A model generated the notes under the pieces. The model saw only the letters and a program-made list of their open reading frames with translations. It ran no database searches and was not told the origin of the DNA. Shown one piece after another: positions 27,351-37,030 of a stretch of 64,000 nucleotides of DNA. A program made the translations under genes and the position numbers. Source of the stretch: ECT2AJA-044 sp965262845 (GTDB lineage Bacteria; Bacteroidota; Bacteroidia; Flavobacteriales; ECT2AJA-044); the NCBI GenBank assembly GCA_965262845.1, contig CBDHFX010000002.1, positions 1,736,001 to 1,800,000 of the forward strand, read 5' to 3'. The stretch's first letter is position 1, and each line of letters starts with the position of its first letter.

Positions 27351-28291
27351 TGAGATCAGAAATGTCCGGTTTCAATCACTTCGAAAGCGTCTATTGGGTT
27401 TTTACCCAACTGTGCAACGATGAATGTGCTCATTGCTACAACATGAGTGGTCCGCGCGGTGCGCGGATCTCGCTGCAAGATTGCCTGGCAATCGTAGACA
27501 ACCTGCCCGAAAAAATGGACCGGTTGATCCTGTCGGGTGGTGAGCCGCTGGCAGAACGAAAGAAGCTATACGCGATCCTGGATAAGGTGCGGGAACGGTA
27601 CGGCAATTCGGTGCAGATCATGCTGCAGACCAACGGCGATTTGCTGAACGCGGAACGGCTCCGGAAACTGCTCAGCAAAGGCGTAACCCGTTTTGATATC
27701 GCCAGTATCGATCGCTTTCACAAGCATAAGGGCGAGCGGTTGGGGCAGATCGCGGAACTGTTTAAGGCAGCCGGCGTGCGGAGCGATAAGGACCCGCTCA
27801 TTGGCAAGGACAGTCATGTGCGTCAGGATCTGACCTGGGGTTACTGGGGCGCAACGGAAGACCTGTGGCTTGGTGGAAACTGGGCGCGGGGACGAGCGAT
27901 GCTGACCGACGTCTGGAAGCGTGATCCAACCCATAACCCCTGCGGCGTGCTGAGTGGTGCCATCGGTTTCCTCGGAGGCAGAGATGTGCCGATGGAAGTG
28001 AGCATTCAGCTCTGGGCTATCAATCCCTGCTGTCCGGGCACTAAAGATGCCATGGGCGATGCCCGCATCGAAAAAGTGAGCGATGTGGTTGAACGCGTAA
28101 GTGGATCCCCGATCTTTCAGCACCTGAACGACGGCAACCCCTGGAAGATGGGAGAGAGCATTGGTATCAGCGAAAACCATGCCCGCGAGCGCACGGAAGT
28201 GCTTGAGAACGTATGCCTTTGGTGCGATGAATTCTTCGACAGGCACTTCGATATGCGCACCCTATCGAAAAAAAAGGATCCCGTTCTTTAA
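27350..28291 (+). CDS. Radical SAM protein, function unknown
   Basis: 313 residues from the ATG overlapping the TonB receptor stop by one base; an inner ATG at 27362 (MSGFNHFESVYWVF) is equally possible. The [4Fe-4S]-binding motif is QLCNDECAHCYNMSG (CxxxCxxC), followed by the SAM-binding region LILSGGEPLAERKKL and MLQTNGDLLN. Additional cysteines (NPCGVLSG, INPCCPGTK and VCLWCDEFF) could bind a second cluster, as in SPASM-like proteins, but the spacing was not matched to a named family. Coupling to the receptor suggests a shared pathway, for example a modified small molecule or peptide; this is inference. Confidence 0.8.
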   Translation: MRSEMSGFNHFESVYWVFTQLCNDECAHCYNMSGPRGARISLQDCLAIVDNLPEKMDRLILSGGEPLAERKKLYAILDKVRERYGNSVQIMLQTNGDLLNAERLRKLLSKGVTRFDIASIDRFHKHKGERLGQIAELFKAAGVRSDKDPLIGKDSHVRQDLTWGYWGATEDLWLGGNWARGRAMLTDVWKRDPTHNPCGVLSGAIGFLGGRDVPMEVSIQLWAINPCCPGTKDAMGDARIEKVSDVVERVSGSPIFQHLNDGNPWKMGESIGISENHARERTEVLENVCLWCDEFFDRHFDMRTLSKKKDPVL

Positions 28292-28348
28292 AAACATGAC
28301 AAAACCAGCCTTTCAGGCTCAGGTAGTATCTATCACACCCCATCAAAA

Positions 28349-29212
28349 GTGGCAGTAAAGGATTATCTATCGCTTATCAAGTTCAGTCACACGGTCTTCG
28401 CACTTCCCTTTGCGCTGATCGGCTATTTCTATGCTGTTCAGACCACTCCGGCCGAATTTTCCTGGCGCCTTTTCGGATTGGTCCTCTTATGTATGGTGTT
28501 CGTTCGTTCCGCAGCGATGGCCTTTAACCGATATCTGGATCGCGATATTGACGCAGCCAACCCGCGCACCGCGGCAGTCCGGGAGATCCCCAGGGGCATT
28601 ATCTCGCCGCAGGCGGCGCTTGTTTTTGTGATCGCAAACAGCCTTTTGTTCGTCGCGAGCACCTATTTCATCAATACGCTTGTTTTTTGCTTGTCGCCCG
28701 TGGCCCTGCTCATCACCCTCGGCTACAGCTATACCAAGCGATTCACCGCGTTCTGTCACCTGATCCTCGGCCTCGGGCTAAGTTTGGCCCCCGTTGGCGC
28801 TTATTTGGCCGTTACTGCATTTTTTGCAGCCGTTCCTGTTTGGTTCGGCGTGGCCATACTCACATGGGTAGGCGGGTTTGACATCATATACTCATTGCAG
28901 GATGATGCCTTTGACCGCGAACAGAACCTCCGCAGCATGCCCGTGCTGCTCGATCGGCCAGGTGCCCTGAAGCTGTCGGCAGCACTTCATATAATTACGG
29001 CCTCCGCACTTGCTACGGCCGGATGGGCAGGCAGCTTCGCCTGGCTTTTCTGGACCGGATACCTGTTCTTCATTCGGATGCTCATACGGCAACACCGACT
29101 GGTTAGTCCGCACAACCTGTCGAAGGTGAACCTTGCCTTCATGACCACGAACGGTGTGGCATCGGTGGTCTTCGGCGGCCTTGTTATCCTTGATCTGTTT
29201 CTGTATCGCTGA
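28349..29212 (+). CDS. UbiA-family polyprenyltransferase (menaquinone/4-hydroxybenzoate type)
   Basis: 287 residues with about eight membrane helices. Both Asp-rich motifs are present: NRYLDRDIDAANPRTA near 62-77 and YSLQDDAFDREQNLRSMPV near 180-198, which bind the Mg-diphosphate of the prenyl donor. The pattern fits the UbiA-like enzymes of the ubiA_other/MqnP group, which prenylate the aromatic precursor in futalosine-type menaquinone synthesis; the classical UbiA role is the alternative. The start codon is GTG (28349), giving MAVKDYLSLIKFSHTVFALP. A UbiD-type gene lies at the left window edge. Confidence 0.87.
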   Translation: MAVKDYLSLIKFSHTVFALPFALIGYFYAVQTTPAEFSWRLFGLVLLCMVFVRSAAMAFNRYLDRDIDAANPRTAAVREIPRGIISPQAALVFVIANSLLFVASTYFINTLVFCLSPVALLITLGYSYTKRFTAFCHLILGLGLSLAPVGAYLAVTAFFAAVPVWFGVAILTWVGGFDIIYSLQDDAFDREQNLRSMPVLLDRPGALKLSAALHIITASALATAGWAGSFAWLFWTGYLFFIRMLIRQHRLVSPHNLSKVNLAFMTTNGVASVVFGGLVILDLFLYR

Positions 29213-29283
29213 TTTCCCATTAAAAAAATATGCCGTACCTTCGGGCCGAAGCCTAACCGACCTCATATGCCACGAACCCTTTG

Positions 29284-30417
29284 ATGGATCGCCAAGTTGA
29301 CATAAACATTGCCAACCTCGAACGGGAATACCTTGAATTTCCGAATCAGGCCATCTACGAACCGCCAGTCGCCTCAAAGCGGCTCACTAAATTGTGGAAC
29401 TGGGAATTTTGGCCATGGCACCTGCTGTACATTCCGGTCTATTTCAAGAGCCTCGTATGGGCATTCAGGGCCCGGCACCCCTTTTACTTTGCCCTTTCAA
29501 ACCCCGGATTCAAATACGGCGGTATGTTCGGGGAGGATAAGTGGAATATTTACTCCAGGCTGCCCGGGCATTTGTATCCCAAAAGCTTTTTGTGGAATAA
29601 CCTTAAGGGAGAACGCGATTTCCGCTGGTGGTTCACACGCCATCAGCTTGACTTCCCGCTGATCGCCAAACCGAATCGCGGAGAACGCGGAAATGGAGTC
29701 CGGATCCTGCACAACTGGGATGAGGTTCTGCTCTATCGGAAGCAGGCTTCCTTTGACGTGATCATTCAGGAATTCGTAGACCTGCCCTGGGAGATCGGGA
29801 TCTTTTACTACCGGCTGCCGCACGAAAAAAAGGGACGCATCAGCTCCGTGGTGGTGAAGCATTTTACGCGGCTGAAAGGTGATGGAAAAAGCACGGTGGC
29901 CGAATTGATCCGGAACCACCCCCGTTTGCGCTTTTTTGAGAAGGACCTGTTTAAGCAACACAAAAACCACTGGTTTAACGTGCCAAACGGGAACGAGGAT
30001 TACAGCCTGGTTCGACTGGGGAACCACAACAAGGGAGTGATCTTCCTTGATGGAAAAGACATGATCAACGAACAGCTGATCAGGCAGATCGACTCGGTAT
30101 CGCAAAGTATTGACGGCTTCTTCTACGGTCGGTACGATATCAGATGCAGGAGCCTGGAGGACCTCTATGCCGGACAGTTTTGCATTATTGAACTGAACGG
30201 TGCCATGTCGGAGCCAGGACATATTTACCACCCCTGCTCATCGTTGCGGAAAGGTCTTTACTCCTTGCTGCACCACCACAAGGTAATCTACCGGATCGCT
30301 AAGGAAAACAGGGCCGCCGGCTTCCGCTACCCTGCGTTCCTTAAAAGTTTAAAGGACTTCCGTGCCTACCTCAAATACAACAAATACCTGCAGGCCTGGC
30401 AGAAAAAAACGGGTTGA
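29284..30417 (+). CDS. ATP-grasp domain protein
   Basis: 377 residues from the ATG at 29284 (an in-frame TTG directly precedes it). The central part has ATP-grasp features: lysine and Gly-rich loop in FPLIAKPNRGERGNGVRI, VIIQEFVDLPWEIGIFYYRL, ARG-like VVVKHFTRLKGDGKSTVAEL, and metal-binding FCIIELNGAMSEPGHIYHPC with the Glu and Asn of the family. It resembles D-Ala-D-Ala-ligase-like carboxylate-amine ligases, but the acceptor and donor cannot be told. The N-terminal ~100 residues are rich in Trp and hydrophobic residues (NWEFWPWHLLYIPVYFKSLV), possibly membrane-associated. Preceded by a 70-base gap after ubiA-like gene. Confidence 0.75.
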   Translation: MDRQVDINIANLEREYLEFPNQAIYEPPVASKRLTKLWNWEFWPWHLLYIPVYFKSLVWAFRARHPFYFALSNPGFKYGGMFGEDKWNIYSRLPGHLYPKSFLWNNLKGERDFRWWFTRHQLDFPLIAKPNRGERGNGVRILHNWDEVLLYRKQASFDVIIQEFVDLPWEIGIFYYRLPHEKKGRISSVVVKHFTRLKGDGKSTVAELIRNHPRLRFFEKDLFKQHKNHWFNVPNGNEDYSLVRLGNHNKGVIFLDGKDMINEQLIRQIDSVSQSIDGFFYGRYDIRCRSLEDLYAGQFCIIELNGAMSEPGHIYHPCSSLRKGLYSLLHHHKVIYRIAKENRAAGFRYPAFLKSLKDFRAYLKYNKYLQAWQKKTG

Positions 30418-30821
30418 TCAGCCCGTCTGCACGACAGTCCAGCTCAGGCAATAACCTTCCGGGCTGACCGCTCCATCGGAGAACAGCTGACATCCGCCAC
30501 AATGACCTTCAAACTTGTCGGGCTCATAAAATTGACAGTTCAGGCAGTTCTCCCCCTTTTTTTCGCTTAGGGTCACATACTTAAGGCTTTCACGCATATT
30601 CAGCTCAACCTCCGTGAGGTTTTTGTTGTACTCTTCGCAGTCGGTATCCTCCATGTTCGGATCAGGCCGGGGTTTGGGTGAAGGGGCAGCGGCATTTTCC
30701 CCTCCGGCATCCGATCCAGCTCCTCCCCCCTGCAGGCGGCGAGTAATGAAAAGCCGGTAACGGCTGTAAGGCTTAGGATACTGCATTTTTTCAAAAATTC
30801 CCTGCGGTCTGATCTTTCCAT
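30418..30821 (-). pseudogene. High-potential iron-sulfur protein, split by a frameshift in a C6/G6 run
   Basis: The N-terminal signal MERSDRREFLKKCSILSLTA with lipobox-like LLAAC is in one frame (from 30821), while the HiPIP core, NCLNCQFYEPDKFEGHCGGC followed by YCLSWTVV with four cysteines for a 4Fe-4S cluster, is in the frame that is open from 30786. The two frames join if one base is added to the six-base homopolymer at 30725-30730 (C6 on plus, G6 on minus): the protein would then read AACRGGGAGSDAGGENAAA across the joint. HiPIPs are periplasmic electron carriers. The shift may be a sequencing error, a genuine mutation or a phase-variable tract. Confidence 0.8.
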
Positions 30822-31056
30822 AATGCGAACGACTGGTGTCCTTAAATTATAATGGATGGCCCGTCAGGCCAGCTTGTGAAGGTACATAAAATTTTCCTTG
30901 CCGGCAAAGTTCAGGCTCATTCCCACAGACTTTCCATCCATCTTCCCGAAGGCTTTAAAAGCTCATCGGGCACCGTTTGCCTAAACGGACTGGGGCTGCC
31001 GGAGGGCCCGATCGGGCTTCAACATGACTTTGCCTCCGGAGCCCGTTCCTAAAGCC

Positions 31057-31704
31057 TTAGAACATAACTGGCTTCACCTGTACAACAGCTTTTTTTTGCT
31101 GGATGGCCAAATGAACGATATGTTCAGCCGATCCGACGTCAACAGACCTGGTGAACCAGGTGTTCTCACGGAAATGGAATACGCCCGGATCCGACCCGGT
31201 TATCTCACACAGAGGCAAGGTAAGTCCGCCGCCCGTCTCCTTTACGATCGCTTCCTTTTGGGTCCAGCGGCAAAAAAAAGCCCGTAGGGGATCCGGGCTC
31301 TGGCGAAACGATTCCATTTCGGCCAAATTAAACTGCCTGGTGAACAAAAACGGATCTTTTGGCCGTACCCTCTCGCTGTCCAATCCGACCGTGAGGTCGC
31401 GGGACCAGGCAATCGCCACGAACCGGTCCGTATGCGTGATGTTGAAGTGGAACAGCTCTGAATGAAAGGGTTTGCCATGAGTGCTATAGCAGATGCCGGT
31501 CAGTTTTTCAGGCGGTTCACCCTCCTCAATGCAGGCCTGCCGCAGCAAAAGTTTTCCGGCCAGGGCGTTAAAGAATGGTTTAAAGTGCTTAAATTGGCGC
31601 ACTCTGTTTAGCTGGTTATCGGGCAGCAGCGACATATACTGTTCCCCGGTACCCCGCTGCCAGCGGTAATCATGTAAATAAAAGCGAACCTGAACCTGCG
31701 CCAC
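31057..31704 (-). CDS. 4'-phosphopantetheinyl transferase, Sfp type
   Basis: Transfers phosphopantetheine from CoA to carrier proteins. Core motifs: FNITHTDRFVAIAWS, VGLDSERVRPKDP (Mg ligands Asp and Glu), FFCRWTQKEAIVKETGGGL (WxxKEAxxK). Ends QVKPVMF. The open frame reaches 31770, but that would run into the carbonic anhydrase gene on the other strand, so a GTG at 31704 (reading VAQVQVRFYLHDYRW) is preferred; the first internal ATG is residue MSLLPDNQLN at 31635. About 215 residues. The carrier partner is not in the window. Confidence 0.85.
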   Translation of the reverse strand: MAQVQVRFYLHDYRWQRGTGEQYMSLLPDNQLNRVRQFKHFKPFFNALAGKLLLRQACIEEGEPPEKLTGICYSTHGKPFHSELFHFNITHTDRFVAIAWSRDLTVGLDSERVRPKDPFLFTRQFNLAEMESFRQSPDPLRAFFCRWTQKEAIVKETGGGLTLPLCEITGSDPGVFHFRENTWFTRSVDVGSAEHIVHLAIQQKKAVVQVKPVMF

Positions 31705-31733
31705 GCGGGTGATCTTTAAACCAAAAGTACAAT

Positions 31734-32321
31734 ATGAGCACGAACCTATCGGCCGGTGAGGCACTGGCAAAACTGAAGGAAGGAAACAACCGGTTCGCCG
31801 GGAACCAGCTCACCCACCCACATGAAGATATGGAATGGCGGGCCTCGCTGGTCAACGGGCAGGAGCCCTATGCGGTGATCGTAACCTGTTCAGACAGTCG
31901 CGTGGTTCCGGAAATGGTGTTTGATCAGGGACTGGGCGACCTGTTCGTGATCCGCGTCGCCGGAAACGTGGCTAAGGACAAGGTGATCGGGACGATCGAA
32001 TACGCCGTCGTTCACCTCGGGGTAAACCTGGTGGTGGTGATGGGACACGAGAGCTGCGGAGCCGTGGGGGCCTCGCTGGAGACCGAGCTTCCGGGAGGGC
32101 ATATTGATGCGCTGGTGCACCAGATCCGTCCGGCTGTGCTCGCCGCACAGGAAATGGAAGGGGATCTTTTGACCAATGCCATAAAGACCAATGCCAGAAT
32201 GGTGGCACGGAATATCCAGGATAGCGATCCGTACCTAAAGCCGAAACACAGCAACGGACAAATGAGCGTTATACCGGCCTATTACCGGCTGGGCGACGGA
32301 GTGGTTGAATTCCTCTCATAA
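31734..32321 (+). CDS. Beta-class carbonic anhydrase
   Basis: 195 residues; interconverts CO2 and bicarbonate. Zinc ligands are visible: Cys and Asp-Arg dyad in VTCSDSRVVPE, and His and Cys in VMGHESCGAVGA. Starts MSTNLSAGEALAKLKEGNNR. No signal peptide, so cytoplasmic. Divergent from the phosphopantetheinyl transferase gene with about 30 bases between starts. Confidence 0.93.
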   Translation: MSTNLSAGEALAKLKEGNNRFAGNQLTHPHEDMEWRASLVNGQEPYAVIVTCSDSRVVPEMVFDQGLGDLFVIRVAGNVAKDKVIGTIEYAVVHLGVNLVVVMGHESCGAVGASLETELPGGHIDALVHQIRPAVLAAQEMEGDLLTNAIKTNARMVARNIQDSDPYLKPKHSNGQMSVIPAYYRLGDGVVEFLS

Positions 32322-32372
32322 ATATCAGAATGAACCGGATTAGTAAGAAAACGACTATTTTAGTCGAATAAA

Positions 32373-32406
32373 TTTGGGATTTATATCTTTAATTTGTATA
32401 CCTTTG
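32373..32406 (+). promoter_or_regulatory. Promoter candidate for the RHS operon
   Basis: TTTG at 32373-32376 and TACCTTTG at 32399-32406, 22 bases apart, fit the Bacteroidota -33/-7 pattern with slightly long spacing. Transcription would start about 115-120 bases before the first RHS-operon ATG, leaving a long leader. A small inverted repeat (CGACTATTTTAGTCG) lies just upstream, at about 32352-32366. Confidence 0.5.
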
Positions 32407-32533
32407 CATATGCATTTGGGTTTGATCGGAGTCGGAGGCTTCATTGCCTGAGTAAGGCCAGGCAGGTTCAATGATACCGGATCACACATCAATTCCAAAC
32501 GGGCAAACGTAAAAAATATAACCATTCAGCAAC

Positions 32534-35500
32534 ATGGGCAAACCCGCTTCACTTTTTCTAAAAAGCGACTTCAATATGACTCCTGTCAGAGTAGCGATCA
32601 AAACCATATGCTGGTCGCTCACCGGCATATTACTTCCCTTTACTGCGGCTGCACAACCGGTCCTGGAACTAGAGCAGTACGTTAATACAAATAACGGAAA
32701 ATTCAGCTATTCCGTTCCATTAGCAGAGATCCCGGCCTTTTACGGTCCTTCCTACCCTCTTACTGCCAACTACCATTCAGGCATCCGCGTTCATCAGGAC
32801 GCAGGAACGATCGGCCTGGGATGGTCCCTGCCTGTTGGAGAGATCTTTAGGGTGGTTAACGGCGTTCCGGATGATTTTAAGGATGCATATGTTCAGTATA
32901 CGAACTTTGACGGAACGCACAATAAGGATCTGTACTACTACGGACCGGTCCATTTTTCGGATTTCCCCTCGTCTCCATTTTCTTCCTTATCTAATGGAAA
33001 CATAACAGAAACGATCATGGACGTCTTTGAAAATGAACAGGGCCTGGTGTTCCCCAACTATGATGAGTTCATAGTCCAAACCCCCTTTCTTTCGGGTCGG
33101 ATGAAGATCAGCCTTCACAATTCGGGAGATCTGAAACAGGAGCTGGTCGTTTCTGGCAGCGGAAAGGAATTTACCTATAAGTCAGATGACCCGATCAACT
33201 CTTCCAAAAGGGTCATGCGCTTTGAAGATGAAAAATGGGCCGCTGATCCAGACAACACATCAAAAAATCACGGTACCCGTCATGTTGATTTTTTCCTGAA
33301 CAGCGAAATTATCCAGGGAGGCACCGGACTCCTGAAGCCGGTTATCTCGGGAGGGCAGGCTCCAAGAAGAGTGGGATCAAACTTACCGGATCTTATCGGT
33401 GGGATCATCATCACCGATGAACAGGGTTATCAATATCATTTTGCCCTGCCCGTTTATGTGAGGGACTTTAAAAGCTATAGCTATCCTTTCGATTGGAATC
33501 CCAACACGGCGAAGTGGCAGCCAAGAACTACTGCTCAAAGCGGATCAACGGATGAAACGACAACGTCTTATTCGGATAAATATGCCACCTCCTGGAAACT
33601 CACGGCAATAGTCGGTCCGGACTTTAAGGATGAAAACGGAAACAATATTCCGGATAACGGAGACCGTGGCTATTGGATCCGGGTCGATTACGGAGGTTGG
33701 ATCTGCGCTGATGCGGGCAACAGTAACTTCAGATGGTTTAGACAAGCTATCCCCTTTACCTACGGTAAGGAACGGGACGGGAGCCGCTTCCAGATCCTTC
33801 CGATCCGAAACTACAACTACCTGGACAAAGAACGGGAATTCTCAGGCTTTGGTTACAAGCTCAACCGGACGGAACAGCATGTGGAACTCTATTATCCAGA
33901 CAAGATCGCTACCGCTTCGCATGCAGCCTGCTTCTTCTATAAGCTCCGCAATGACGGGCATTCCTTCAACACCAACCAGTGGGTGGTACCTAAGCTGCGC
34001 CTGACGCGGATCCTGGTATTGCAGCAGGAGCAACTGCCCCTGCTTGGAAACGACCGCACCTTTGCTCAAAGTGCTTTCCAAACACCTCCTGGTTCCTCAG
34101 GCTCAGGCCTTCTTGAGGACCAGCAGTCCAACTACTCAGGTGTAACCAATGCAATTATTGCCGGAGTGCATTTTCTTCAGGACTACTCATTATGCAAGGG
34201 CATTCCAAATAGCAGATCCAACTGGAATTACTCAAATACCTCGGCCAATCTGACGCAACCTGTCGGGATCAGTCATCTTTATTCGCTCTCTTCACCAGCT
34301 AATCACGCAACCGGCGGCAAACTTACCCTCAAAAAAATACAGCGCTATGGCATACAAAATGTGCCTTCTGAAGCTCCCTATGTTTTCTCTTATGATTACA
34401 ACCCAATTTTCGATCCGAAAAAAGTGGACCGCTGGGGATACTATCACAAACACAAGAACGGTTGGTTTACCTCGGATTTTCATTACCCTTCCTCAGGTGA
34501 TGACTCCCAGGACCATACAGATGCCTGGAATTTGACCGGTATACGCCTGCCTGGTGGCAGCAATATGGATATTGCATATGAATCAAATGAATTCACAATG
34601 GGATGGTCCAACAGTGGGGAAAGTTCCAAACCAAGGGAATACCTGTTTGTCAGGAGCTATAACAACGGAATTTTGGAATTGTATGAAGGCGCCAAAACAG
34701 AAGGGCTTCTCGGTTCAGGGAGCGACCCGGTGTACATAAATCTGATCGATAGGTCTTACTGCACCCCCCACTCAAATGCAGATCCTGTGCTGTACAGGAT
34801 GTGGGCCAATGTACTGTCCTCCGATTTTAGTGAGTCTCCTGCCGGAAACAGTGACCGGTTTACCGTAAACGCCACTTTTGAAGAGTCCTGTCCCGGTATG
34901 AATGGGGGGGGGCCATTCGATTTCGGATATATAGCCGTTGAAAAAGACAAAATGTACGGTTTCGGACCAAGGGTAGCGCAAATCAGGCTCACTGATGCCT
35001 CAATCGGACAAGATCAGGCATATCAGGTGGATTTTACCTACGAAAAGGGGATTGGGATCGCTTCTCCCAGCAGGTTTACTAAATATGGTCGCTATCTTCG
35101 GTATAACAATCTTACAGCTTCCTTCCTAAGCCTTCCTTCAACCATTTATTACCTGTCTGCCAGGGCGAATTATAATTCCGGTTACGGAACTTCCGCTTCC
35201 ATCGGTTCCAAACGGTATACATACGGAAGACCGTATAAGGTTGATTATTCAGTAAATGTTGATGATTGCGTACCAGGAAGGGTTTTTATTCCTCATTTTT
35301 ATACCCGGGTGCCGATGCGGTGGCTGGCCGATTCAATAGACACCCAGCCCAGTGGTTTACCTACCTATCACGGGCACATCATTCCGTCACTGATAATAGA
35401 TCTGGTAAATAGTTCCAACATGTATGTGGTTGGTAATTATGCTCCTATTGGTAGTAGCTTTGGCCAGGTGTACACTGGTTCAAATCATCCGACTACATAC

Positions 35501-37030
35501 ACTGATGAATGTGGTGACTGGGTTACATCAAATGGCGGGGGAGAATATCCGTACTATACGGAGTTTTACACTCCTGGCAAAGTAAGCAGAAGTGTTCATT
35601 GCACATACAATGTGGGAGGGTTTGGCCGCCTGGTGAAGGTAGAGACCCTGGATTCGGAAGATAATACCGTTGCTTCAACTACATACCGATATACCATGCT
35701 CGGGGGCAGGAACCTGGAATCGTTCCAGACACTTTTGGAACCGGAAAATACGTCTGACCCGGATATCGAAACCACCATGCAGGTCCGAACAGACGTTGTT
35801 GTGCTCAGAGGGGCCCTTTCCTGGTCCGATAAAGGTGTGCGCGATATACACATCAATTCGCGTAATCAATATGGCCAGGTAAAAGATCGGTCAACCTTTA
35901 TCAGCGGTGAAGGCACCCGGGTGCAGTCAACCAGCTACATGCATCAGAACCCCTCCTATACTGAATTTAGGCCCAAAGCCCTTTCAGCCAGCAACGGAAA
36001 CCGCGTGGCAGCTGTTTCAGAGGTCAGGGAGGAACTCCTCAAAACCAAACGCCCTCCTTTTTACACCCAGGAAATCCCTGATGGCAGTGACTGCCTTGGG
36101 TTAACAAAAATGGAATACGGGGGGGTTAACATGGTAAACTGCAGTGTCTTTTCCGGCCATTCCCTTCCTCAGGACTATCCGGCCATTCAGATCCGTACAG
36201 CCCATTCTTCGGATTGTTCCTCCACCGCTCATTCGGCCAGAAAAGTTACGCTGGTAGACCATCACTACCGCCCCATTGAAACGCTCAATGAGATCACAGG
36301 CGTGTACTCATCGATCATACGGGATTACGGTGACGGAACGGTCATTGCCACCGTAGAGGGAACGCGGTACAGAAATATCGGACTGTCAGGATTTGAGTAT
36401 CAGGAAGACCGGGGCTGCGGATACCAGACCTATTCCACTGGTATCAACGTGCCTTCAGCAAGTACAGGTGACAATGTCTTCCATACCGGAACCGGGAAAC
36501 TTTCGATACAAAATTCCACAGCCCAGGTCTTCTGGAAGGCTCATCCTGAAACTGGAAAAGATTACCGTTTTAGTGTATGGGTACGAGGAAATGATCCCCA
36601 AATCCGGATCCAGCGCACAAATAGTGGCTCCATGCCGCCGACCTCGGTAACCTTTACAAAATCCGCAGCAGAATCAGCCGGAGCGGTAACTTGTGATGGC
36701 TGGACACTGATAGAAGGGACCTATCACCTTAATTACGCTTCTCCTCCTATGAATATGCCCGAGGTGAAAGTGTTTTTTGAAAGCCCAAATGGATCCGGAG
36801 ATTTTGATGATTTTAGGTTCTATCCCAGCGAATGCAGTGTTGAGGTGATATATCCGGACCGCTACGGACGTCCCCTGTATATTCTGGATCAGAACAACTT
36901 TTTTACAAGGCTGGAATATTCAGACAATGTAAATCAAACCTTAGGCCGGTATCAGTACATGACCACCTACTACAGAGAAACACCTTTGGGAGAAAAAAAA
37001 GCTAAAAAAGAGATTATCAATGCGGAATAA
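32534..37030 (+). CDS. Large secreted RHS-associated protein with SpvB-like N-domain and C-terminal jelly-roll/CBM-like region
   Basis: 1498 residues from the first ATG; an ATG at 32576 (MTPVRVAIKTICWSLTGILL) gives the better signal peptide ending AAAQ. The N-terminus has NNGKFSYSVPLAEIPAFYGP and TIGLGWSLPVGEIFRVVNGV, as in SpvB/TcB-type proteins that form the shell of toxin complexes. Most of the body is Tyr/Gly-rich beta sequence. Residues ~1290-1425 look like a carbohydrate-binding-type jelly roll (DYRFSVWVRGND, GDFDDFRFYPSE), followed by VIYPDRYGRPLYILDQNNFF typical of Bacteroidota RHS modules. It ends without a toxin tip; the next gene overlaps by 11 bases and the main RHS protein follows. 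Likely one partner of a two-part RHS complex. Confidence 0.8.
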   Translation: MGKPASLFLKSDFNMTPVRVAIKTICWSLTGILLPFTAAAQPVLELEQYVNTNNGKFSYSVPLAEIPAFYGPSYPLTANYHSGIRVHQDAGTIGLGWSLPVGEIFRVVNGVPDDFKDAYVQYTNFDGTHNKDLYYYGPVHFSDFPSSPFSSLSNGNITETIMDVFENEQGLVFPNYDEFIVQTPFLSGRMKISLHNSGDLKQELVVSGSGKEFTYKSDDPINSSKRVMRFEDEKWAADPDNTSKNHGTRHVDFFLNSEIIQGGTGLLKPVISGGQAPRRVGSNLPDLIGGIIITDEQGYQYHFALPVYVRDFKSYSYPFDWNPNTAKWQPRTTAQSGSTDETTTSYSDKYATSWKLTAIVGPDFKDENGNNIPDNGDRGYWIRVDYGGWICADAGNSNFRWFRQAIPFTYGKERDGSRFQILPIRNYNYLDKEREFSGFGYKLNRTEQHVELYYPDKIATASHAACFFYKLRNDGHSFNTNQWVVPKLRLTRILVLQQEQLPLLGNDRTFAQSAFQTPPGSSGSGLLEDQQSNYSGVTNAIIAGVHFLQDYSLCKGIPNSRSNWNYSNTSANLTQPVGISHLYSLSSPANHATGGKLTLKKIQRYGIQNVPSEAPYVFSYDYNPIFDPKKVDRWGYYHKHKNGWFTSDFHYPSSGDDSQDHTDAWNLTGIRLPGGSNMDIAYESNEFTMGWSNSGESSKPREYLFVRSYNNGILELYEGAKTEGLLGSGSDPVYINLIDRSYCTPHSNADPVLYRMWANVLSSDFSESPAGNSDRFTVNATFEESCPGMNGGGPFDFGYIAVEKDKMYGFGPRVAQIRLTDASIGQDQAYQVDFTYEKGIGIASPSRFTKYGRYLRYNNLTASFLSLPSTIYYLSARANYNSGYGTSASIGSKRYTYGRPYKVDYSVNVDDCVPGRVFIPHFYTRVPMRWLADSIDTQPSGLPTYHGHIIPSLIIDLVNSSNMYVVGNYAPIGSSFGQVYTGSNHPTTYTDECGDWVTSNGGGEYPYYTEFYTPGKVSRSVHCTYNVGGFGRLVKVETLDSEDNTVASTTYRYTMLGGRNLESFQTLLEPENTSDPDIETTMQVRTDVVVLRGALSWSDKGVRDIHINSRNQYGQVKDRSTFISGEGTRVQSTSYMHQNPSYTEFRPKALSASNGNRVAAVSEVREELLKTKRPPFYTQEIPDGSDCLGLTKMEYGGVNMVNCSVFSGHSLPQDYPAIQIRTAHSSDCSSTAHSARKVTLVDHHYRPIETLNEITGVYSSIIRDYGDGTVIATVEGTRYRNIGLSGFEYQEDRGCGYQTYSTGINVPSASTGDNVFHTGTGKLSIQNSTAQVFWKAHPETGKDYRFSVWVRGNDPQIRIQRTNSGSMPPTSVTFTKSAAESAGAVTCDGWTLIEGTYHLNYASPPMNMPEVKVFFESPNGSGDFDDFRFYPSECSVEVIYPDRYGRPLYILDQNNFFTRLEYSDNVNQTLGRYQYMTTYYRETPLGEKKAKKEIINAE

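Noticed and set aside
30852..31052. 66-codon open frame between the HiPIP gene and the phosphopantetheinyl transferase
   Set aside because: No recognisable motif, no start signal; the gap is only 235 bases and could equally be a transcript end region.
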